This document shows, one piece after another, positions 56,850-64,000 of a stretch of DNA of 64,000 nucleotides (position 1 is the first letter of the stretch; each line of letters opens with the position of its first letter). The notes beneath the pieces were generated by a model. That model was not told where the DNA came from, searched no databases, and saw only the letters and a list, made by a program, of their open reading frames with translations. The position numbers and the translations under genes are program-made. Origin of the DNA: Mimachlamys varia (Eukaryota > Mollusca > Bivalvia > Pectinida > Pectinidae); contig OX392538.1 of the NCBI GenBank assembly GCA_947623455.1, positions 6,448,001-6,512,000 on the forward strand, written 5' to 3'.

Positions 56850-58805
56850 TAGCCCGAATTTTCTCTGGCCCCGACACCATATCTGGTTTACCCACATCTA
56901 TCTTAGTCCAGTCATTTCAGCAAAAAAACAGGCCTTACCTCAAACTAATTGCAAAAGAATTTCTTTTTTGGTTTTTGGAATGGTTATCATTTGTACAATA
57001 ACAGGAAAAAAGTCTACATCGATCAAAATTTGGGAAATTAATTTTTTAGCCATTTTTATGGTCCAGAAACAAAAAAAAATTACATATATGACAGTTTTTG
57101 AAGTGATATAGTTAGTTAATTTACAATAATTAACATATGAAATTAATTGTATAGGAAGACCAAAGTGAGAAGAGTTAAGAATAACCAAAATTTGTCACCA
57201 AAAGCAATCTATCAACGATTAAATCAACTATCAAAATGGCTATTTTTTTGTTTAATTTAATAATATTGACGTTTTTGCTCATTTTGAATGGAAAAGATAA
57301 AAATATCTGACTCTAAACAAACTTAATCTACACTTAGTTGCTGAAACCAAAACATATTAACTAATTTTAATTAATAAGAATTGGTATATTTTTATGTAAA
57401 CAAATAATATGACACTTCTTAATTGACCAGTTGAACCAATTTGGTGTTATTTCATGCCTACATGAACAATATCCGTATTTCTCTAACAAATATTTTGATA
57501 AAAACAAAAGCAAATGCTTCCAACCAGTTCATATCCTATTGTGTATTGTTTATATTGTTAAGAAACAACAGATTTGGCAAGTTCTCTCAAAAAGTATATT
57601 CAATAACTGATGGTAAAAACTTCAATTCGTGCGTTTTTGCCAGAACACTACAAAAATGGCAAAGTCCATCAATATGAACAACATAAATCATATTTTTTCG
57701 AATATGTCTTGTCCGATTTGAATATAATTTTGCCAATGGAACCACCATAAAACTTATGATTTCATGAGATTAATTTGAAGTTAAAGATTCCTTTACTTTA
57801 GTATTTTCATTAAAAATTAAGTATCCCACCATTCATTTCCATTATCAGAATATGAAAAATCAATTTATTTAAAGTTGACATCAATCATAAATTTAAATTT
57901 ACTTTTATCCAGAAGGCTATGTCATGGTGGTAATTACTGCCAAATTATTTCAAAATCCAGCAAAAAACAAGAAATTTATTCACAATTTTGTTGTTGAAAA
58001 ACGTGGACTTAGCCAATTTTAGTGGTCAAGTCAAATTTGCACCAAATGTGGTTTTCATTTACCTAATTTCAAGTGATACAATGGAGGTATCTTGTCAACT
58101 GTTTTATTTTTTGTTAAGAATAACTTGCATAGAAAATAATTTAATGCACATTTCAGCATATGCTGAAGATATTTATGAAATATTGTTCACATAAATCGAT
58201 GAATCATTCAATTTTATTTAAAATCAGCTCCAAATTAGACCAACAGACAAACTTTGAGCAGCCATATAATTTAAAAGGTGTAAGTTAAATATATCATTTT
58301 CTGAAATTTAAATAAGCAAACTATATGTGAATACATTCTCATAAAACAAGAATCAATAGTGACGTTGATTGATTGAGTAATCTTTCTTAAAAATCCAACA
58401 CAAGCTGAAATATTGATAAATTAACAACATTTTAGTGATTTTCAAGGTGTCATAATTTTTTTCGTAAAACCATTCAAACTGTTTTGTTATTGATTTTGTG
58501 TTGTACAACAAACAGGCCTGTCATACAATGCTTTTTAGTTATCCTGTATTACACCTGATGTTGATATTTGGGTTAAAAAATCGTCCATCAAGTAATTTTT
58601 TTATATTTTTTCGGGGTAGAAAAAACTTTTTTCCCCAATTTTGGTTAATGTAGACTTTTTTTCTGTTACAATGTATACTAAAACCTGTATGAAAAACCAA
58701 AATTAAATTCTTTTGCAATTAGTTTGAGGTAAAATCATAAAATGACTGGACTATCTGTCAAAATGTCTAAGTCTGGTGTTAGAGCCAGAGGAAACTCGGT
58801 CTAGA
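56850..58805. mobile_element. Probable 2-kb element with ~125-bp inverted ends
   Basis: The left end (TTTCTCTGGCCCCGACACCA, then AGTCCAGTCATTT and ACCTCAAACTAATTGCAAAA) is mirrored at the right (TTTTGCAATTAGTTTGAGGT, AAATGACTGGACT, TGGTGTTAGAGCCAGAGGAA). The interior is AT-rich with no recognisable transposase. Exact ends and target duplication are unresolved. Confidence 0.65.
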
Positions 58806-59289
58806 ATGAAAGTGTGAACCAAATGGACACTACAAACAGCGAGAGAAATGGTGTTCGCGTTTAGCACCAATCTTCGACAAAATCATTGTAAAATGAGTGA
58901 AGAAAGTATCCTCCGCTTACTTCGACACCAAATGCTGAAGATGTGGTTAAAATACTTATAATTTTGGTAAAATTATTGTTTGGTTTCGGTGTACAATTAA
59001 GGCATATTCTGTATATCGCTGATCCAGTCATTGACGATCGGCTCAGCTCCTTGCATTGGAGCACGGTAAATCGGCTCCCTGGAGTAGCGGTTTGAAATAG
59101 CTACATTTATATCTTCTTATTGTAACTACAAGTTTGGATGATGGTTGTACTATACTAAATATGTTTAGGCTATTGATAATACTTGTTTGTTCATGTGAAT
59201 CACATATAAGTAGTTTCCTGTTGCATATGTGTAGAGATATCAGATTCCGAAGAACGGAGTATTAGTATATTTCTTGGTCACGGATCTCA

Positions 59290-60215
59290 CCTTTGTCGAT
59301 GTGTAGTCCGTACAGCACAGTACAGTTAATTAATACGTACGTATCCATGTTCTAATGGTTGAAACTGGACACAGCCCGTTTTTGCCATGTAGACCAGGCA
59401 TATATGTGGATATTAGGTTTTTTTTCTTGCAGTTAAATATCCACCCGAGAGTTTTTGTTGAGGAACTTCTGGTGATACCAAGATTGATAGCAGAGTCGTG
59501 TACATTTAGATTTCGTTATACACAGAAGTTTAAGTTCCACACCGTTGTTTTTTATTGGGACCACTGATATGCTTTTTTCTAGATTTATTTTTCTATCTGT
59601 TACTTGTAGTGTAGTCTTCGACAATTTCAAGCATATTTTTGGCTTCGGTTTCACTATGAATGAGGAGTCATCGGCAAATGTGGGGTGACACACTTGTTAT
59701 ATACCGATGTTGGCTCTAAGATTATGGCACGAGAATGTTTCAAGCAGCCGATTATTACAAATCTTGTACAGACTCGCTGATGTTACGCCGCACTGGTAGA
59801 CTCCTTGGAGGATGTTAAATGGTTTGGATTTTTTATTTTAAAGTCTACAGTCTTTGTAGAGGTCTTCTATAGTACAATGTAGCTGACCACGTATGTTGTT
59901 CTGACGTTTCACAAATGATTTGTTATGTAATTTGATCCATTGATAATTTCTGTTAGGATTAACGCGGCATTCAATGTTGAAAACAACCACGTTGATAAAA
60001 AAGAAGACTTCAATGTGTTAGAGCAAACTTTGCTATAGATTTGCTATGATTTTTATATTGTTGATAAGGTTCAACAACAGACACTTTATACTCTAGAGAC
60101 CGTATTTCAAATGCTCATTGCGAATTCCAGAGATTTCGAAAACTTTATTGTTCGGGATCTGTGCAATGATCGTGTCTAGTTGTTCTCTATCTATACTGGG
60201 TATGATGTAGTTAAT
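59290..60215 (-). pseudogene. LINE reverse transcriptase part (relic)
   Basis: In minus-strand order: YQPINYIIPSIDREQLD and IPNNKVFEISGIRNEHLKY (linker into the fingers), PFNILQGVYQCGVTSASLYK (matches the QGVxQGGV...SP region), PTFADDSSFI (the YADD catalytic box with Tyr replaced by Phe), NLEKS, INLGITRSSSTKT and MPGLHGKNGL (thumb). Frameshifts and stops between stretches show it is dead. Clade not determined. Confidence 0.85.
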
Positions 60216-62760
60216 TGGTTGGTAGCCTCTTGTATGTGCTATACTGGGTATGATGTAGACAATTAGTTGGTTGGTAGCCTCTTGGATGTGCTATACTGGG
60301 TATGATGTAGACAATTGGTTGGTTGGTAGCCTCTTGGATGTGCTATACTGGGTATGATGTAGACAATTAGTTGGTTGGTAGCCTCTTGGATGTGCTATAC
60401 TGGGTATGATGTAGACAATTAGTTGGTTGGTAGCCTCTTGGATGTGCTATACTGGGTATGATGTAGACAATTAGTTGGTTGGTAGCCTCTTGGATGTGCT
60501 ATACTGGGTATGATGTAGACAATTAGTTGGTTGGTAGCCTCTTGGATGTGCTATACTGGGTATGATGTAGACAATTGGTTGGTTGGTAGCCTCTTGGATG
60601 TGCTATACTGGGTATGATGTAGACAATTAGTTGGTTGGTAGCCTCTTGGATGTGCTACACTGGGTATGATGTAGACAATTGGTTGGTAGCCTCTTGGATG
60701 TGCTATACTGATTATGATGTAGATAATTGGTTGGTAGCCTCTTGGATGTGCTATACTGGGTATGATGTAGTTAATTGGTTGGTTGGTAGCCTCTTGGATG
60801 TGCTATACTGATTATGATGTAGACAATTGGTTGGTAGCCTCTTGGATGTGCTATACTGGGTATGATGTAGTTAATTGGTTGGTTGGTAGCCTCTTGGATG
60901 TGCTATACTGATTATGATGTAGACAATTGGTTGGTAGCCTCTTGGATGTGCTATACTGGGTATGATGTAGACAATTGGTTGGTTGGTAGCCTCTTGTATG
61001 TGCTATACTGGGTATGATGTAGACAATTAATTGGTTGGTAGCCTCTTGGATGTGTTATACTGGGTATGATGTAGACAATTGGTTGGTTGGTAGCCTCTTG
61101 GATGTGCTATACTGGGTACGATGTAGACAATTAATTGGTTTGTAGCCTCTTGGATGTGCTATACTGGGTATGATGTAGTTACTTAGTTGGTTGGTAGCCT
61201 CTTGGATGTGCTATACTGGGTATGATGTAGACAATTAGTTGGTTGGTAGCCTCTTGGATGTGCTATACTGGGTATGATGTAGACAATTGGTTGGTTGGTA
61301 GCCTCTTGGATGTGCTATACTGGGTATGATGTAGACAATTAATTGGTTGGTAGCCTCTTGGATGTGCTATACTGGGTATGATGTAGACAATTGGTTGGTT
61401 GGTAGCCTCTTGGATGTGCTATACTGGGTATGATGTAGACAATTAATTGGTTGGTAGCCTCTTGGATGTGCTATACTGGGTATGATGTAGACAATTGGTT
61501 GGTTGGTAGCCTCTTGGATGTGCTATACTGGGTATGATGTAGACAATTAATTGGTTGGTAGCCTCTTGGATGTGCTATACTGGGTATGATGTAGACAATT
61601 AATTGGTTGGTAGCCTCTTGGATGTGCTATACTGGGTATGATGTAGACAATTGGTTGGTTGGTAGCCTCTTGGATGTGCTATAATGAGTATGATGTAGAC
61701 AATTAATTGGTTGGTAGCCTCTTGGATGTGCTATACTGGGTATGATGTAGACAATTGGTTGGTAGCCTCTTGGATGTGCTATACTGGGTATGATGTAGAC
61801 AATTAATTGGTTGGTAGCCTCTTGGATGTGCTATACTGGGTATGATGTAGACAATTGGTTGGTTGGTAGCCTCTTGGATGTACTATAATGAGTATGATGT
61901 AGACAATTGGTTGGTAGCCTCTTGGATGTGCTATACTGGGTATGATGTAGACAATTAATTGGTTGGTAGCCTCTTGGATGTGCTATACTGGGTATGATGT
62001 AGACAATTGGTTGGTTGGTAGCCTCTTGGATGTGCTATACTGGGTATGATGTAGACAATTAGTTGGTTGGTAGCCTCTTGGATGTGCTATACTGGGTATG
62101 ATGTAGACAATTGGTTTGTTGGTAGCCTCTTGGATGTGCTATACTGGGTATGATGTAGACAATTGGTTGGTTGGTAGCCTCTTGGATGTGCTATACTGGG
62201 TATGATGTAGACAATTGGTTGGTTGGTAGCCTCTTGGATGTGCTATACTGGGTATGATGTAGACAATTGGTTGGTTGGTAGCCTCTTGGATGTGCTATAC
62301 TGGGTATGATGTAGACACTTAATTGGTTGGTAGCCTCTTGGATGGCTATACTGGGTATGATGTAGACAATTAATTGGTTGGTAGCCTCTTGGATGTGCTA
62401 TACTGGGTATGATGTAGACAATTGGTTTGTTGGTAGCCTCTTGGATGTGCTATACTGGGTATGATGTAGACAATTGGTTGGTTGGTAGCCTCTTGGATGT
62501 GCTATACTGGGTATGATGTAGACAATTGGTTGGTTGGTAGCCTCTTGGATGTGCTATAATGGGTATGATGTAGACAATTAGTTGGTTGGTAGCCTCTTGG
62601 ATGTGCTATACTGGGTATGATGTAGACAATTAGTTGGTTGGTAGCCTCTTGGATGTGCTATACTGGGTATGATGTAGACAATTGGTTGGTTGGTAGCCTC
62701 TTGGATGTGCTATACTGGGTATGATGTAGACAATTGGTTGGTTGGTAGCCTCTTGGATTT
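60170..62760. repeat. 52-bp minisatellite inside the LINE relic
   Basis: About 50 units of CCTCTTGGATGTGCTATACT plus GGGTATGATGTAGACAATTG plus GTTGGTTGGTAG, with 48-bp forms lacking one GGTT. Read on the minus strand a unit spells GAGGCTACCAACCAA...ATCATACCCAGTATAG, which is the LINE's own coding sequence at the left border (EATNQ/INYIIPSI region). The array splits the LINE ORF precisely there. Confidence 0.95.
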
Positions 62761-63970
62761 GGTTTTAAAGGGCTGTGTCGGAGTATTCATCGTTGTTTTT
62801 GGGTGTGGCAAGTTCCTGAAAGTTGTCGCTAAAACATTCAAGTATATTTTCCTTTATATGTTTGCCTTTATAGATGTGATACTTGTGGTGTCTCGGTGCG
62901 GGTTTTCCTTTGTCTTTTTCTCAAGGCGGGGTTTTGGTCTGTTGAATTTTCATCCATGATTTGTTTATATCGCTCACTTTTTGCAGCATTGGTTTGTCGT
63001 ATTGCTGTACTGTTTCCGACATTGCCTACGGTGAATGATATGTGTCGTATTGCCGTACTGTTTCTGACATCGCCCACGGTGAATGCTGTATGTCGTATTG
63101 CTCTGCTGCTTCCGACATTGCCTACGGTGAATGGATTGTTCTGTCAGGTTGGCTTGTCTTGTAGTTCTCACTGTTTTATGAGTACTTCTGCAGCAGATAG
63201 TCATCGCATCATTAATATTATCGTTCCATAGTTTGATTCCTTTCTATTTACATTTACTTATATGAAGTATTTTAGGTGTTGCTTCTAGATGTTCCGAAAA
63301 ATGTATGTGCACCGAGATAGCTGTTTGATCTGAAGTGTAAGAAGTGGTAGAATGGTAGTGTTATCCTGTCTCCATTTCGATGGGGGACCACAGAGGAAAA
63401 CGAAATCGATATGAGGGTTCCCTTTTCAATTTGGATGGAAGAATGTCGGCGAGTTCAGGTTGTCGTCTGGCTGGTAGAGACACGTTGAGGTAACTCTTTC
63501 AATAGGCGATTTCTGCGACTGTTGGTGTCATTGGAAATTGTATAGCTTCCATATCACCGGCGATTGTAACTGAATCGGTGGTGACCTATTTTTTGACAGA
63601 TTTCACGTATTTGGTCTGTCATCTAGCTGAACTGGACGTCAATGTTACGTGCAACGACACGGCATGTAAACACAGATGATACGCAGTGGGTTTGATATGT
63701 TAACAGTGATAACACAAACAGCGTTCATTAGAAGTGACAACGTTGGGGTCGATTTTTGTTTGTTCCAGAATTCAGCTACACCTCCGTGTTCTCCCGGAAT
63801 TGGAACGGCATTGTCTAAACATTGTACAGAAACACCCTTTAGGTAGGCTTATTCAAAATTATACAGCCAAAGTTTCTGTATCCATAGGATATCGGTTTTA
63901 TCGAGGTTTACAGATAGTTCGTATTTTTGACAATCAATATTAGAATCGATATGCTAAAGACAGTTATCTG
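62761..63970 (-). pseudogene. LINE 5' part: APE-type endonuclease and linker (relic)
   Basis: On the minus strand: KTDILWIQKLWLYNFE (the DIxxIQExWL motif, Glu changed to Lys), PIPGEHGGVAEFW, CVITVNISNPLRIICVYMP (the VYxP strand of apurinic-type endonucleases), TNSRRNRLLKEL, IDFVFLCGPPSKWRQDN, then the linker GIKLWNDNINDAM, SERYKQIMDEN and KHIKENILECFSDNFQEL. Several frameshifts and stops. Continues across the array into the RT part. Any ORF1 would lie to the right of the window. Confidence 0.8.
62990..63125. repeat. 45-bp tandem triplication in the LINE linker
   Basis: GTCGTATTGCTGTACTGTTT plus CCGACATTGCCTACGGTGAAT occurs three times at about 45-bp spacing. In the LINE frame it adds copies of HRRQCRKQ. 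A second, smaller local expansion within the same LINE relic. Confidence 0.85.
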
Positions 63971-64000
63971 TTCAATGGAGTAACGGTTGGTCTAAGACTG

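Noticed and set aside
59433..59693. 86-codon ORF as an independent gene
   Set aside because: It contains the FADD catalytic box of the LINE reverse transcriptase and shifts out of frame after it; it is part of the LINE relic.

Overview
The window looks like nuclear DNA of a bivalve mollusc. The evidence is a gene with phased GT-AG introns, AT-rich non-coding DNA, many long minisatellites, and repeats of types I know from bivalves: tandem-core elements ending in a GGCC hairpin next to ACGG-type microsatellites (pearl/Helentron-like), tRNA-headed SINEs, mariner relics, TTAA-flanked MITEs and a degenerate LINE. The species cannot be fixed from sequence alone.

The only convincing host genes are two ceramide synthase (CerS, LAG1/TLC with a homeobox-like segment) paralogs in head-to-head orientation. 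The plus-strand copy is complete: nine coding exons from 27612 to 43846, giving 387 codons. All eight introns obey GT-AG and keep frame, and the His-His and HDxxD catalytic signatures are present. The minus-strand copy starts at 18657 and has its first five coding exons in the window (down to 2777). Each of these has exactly the same length as its plus-strand counterpart (185, 127, 107, 58, 51 nt). Its remaining exons must lie beyond the left edge, past a 2.4-kb satellite. The start codons are 8.95 kb apart, and the spacer is packed with small TIR and foldback elements.

Layout: 1-2430, satellite of 11-nt blocks (intron 5 of the minus gene). 2777-18657, minus CerS with intronic repeats: a C-rich tract, a 37-bp array touching exon 2, a 2.7-kb pearl-like element and a 40-bp array outside it in intron 1. 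17183-18227, a TTAA-flanked element with a 117-codon ORF, also in intron 1. 18658-27611, spacer with hairpins, a 340-bp palindromic-core element, a mariner relic and a 725-bp foldback. 27612-43846, plus CerS; its intron 3 is a stack of transposons and intron 6 holds a 2.1-kb array of 44-bp units. 43847-59100, non-coding DNA with SINEs, small arrays and TIR elements. 59290-63970, a minus-strand LINE relic whose ORF is split by a 2.6-kb array of 52-bp units that appears to have grown out of the LINE's own coding sequence.

The most unusual points are: a minisatellite that copies the exon 2/5' splice-site junction of a ceramide synthase about 13 times; a minisatellite born inside a LINE reading frame; a short TIR element whose core is a palindromic array; and a tandem repeat carrying everted TCAAGGTCA nuclear-receptor-type sites. 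I did not find a prokaryote-style multigene system.
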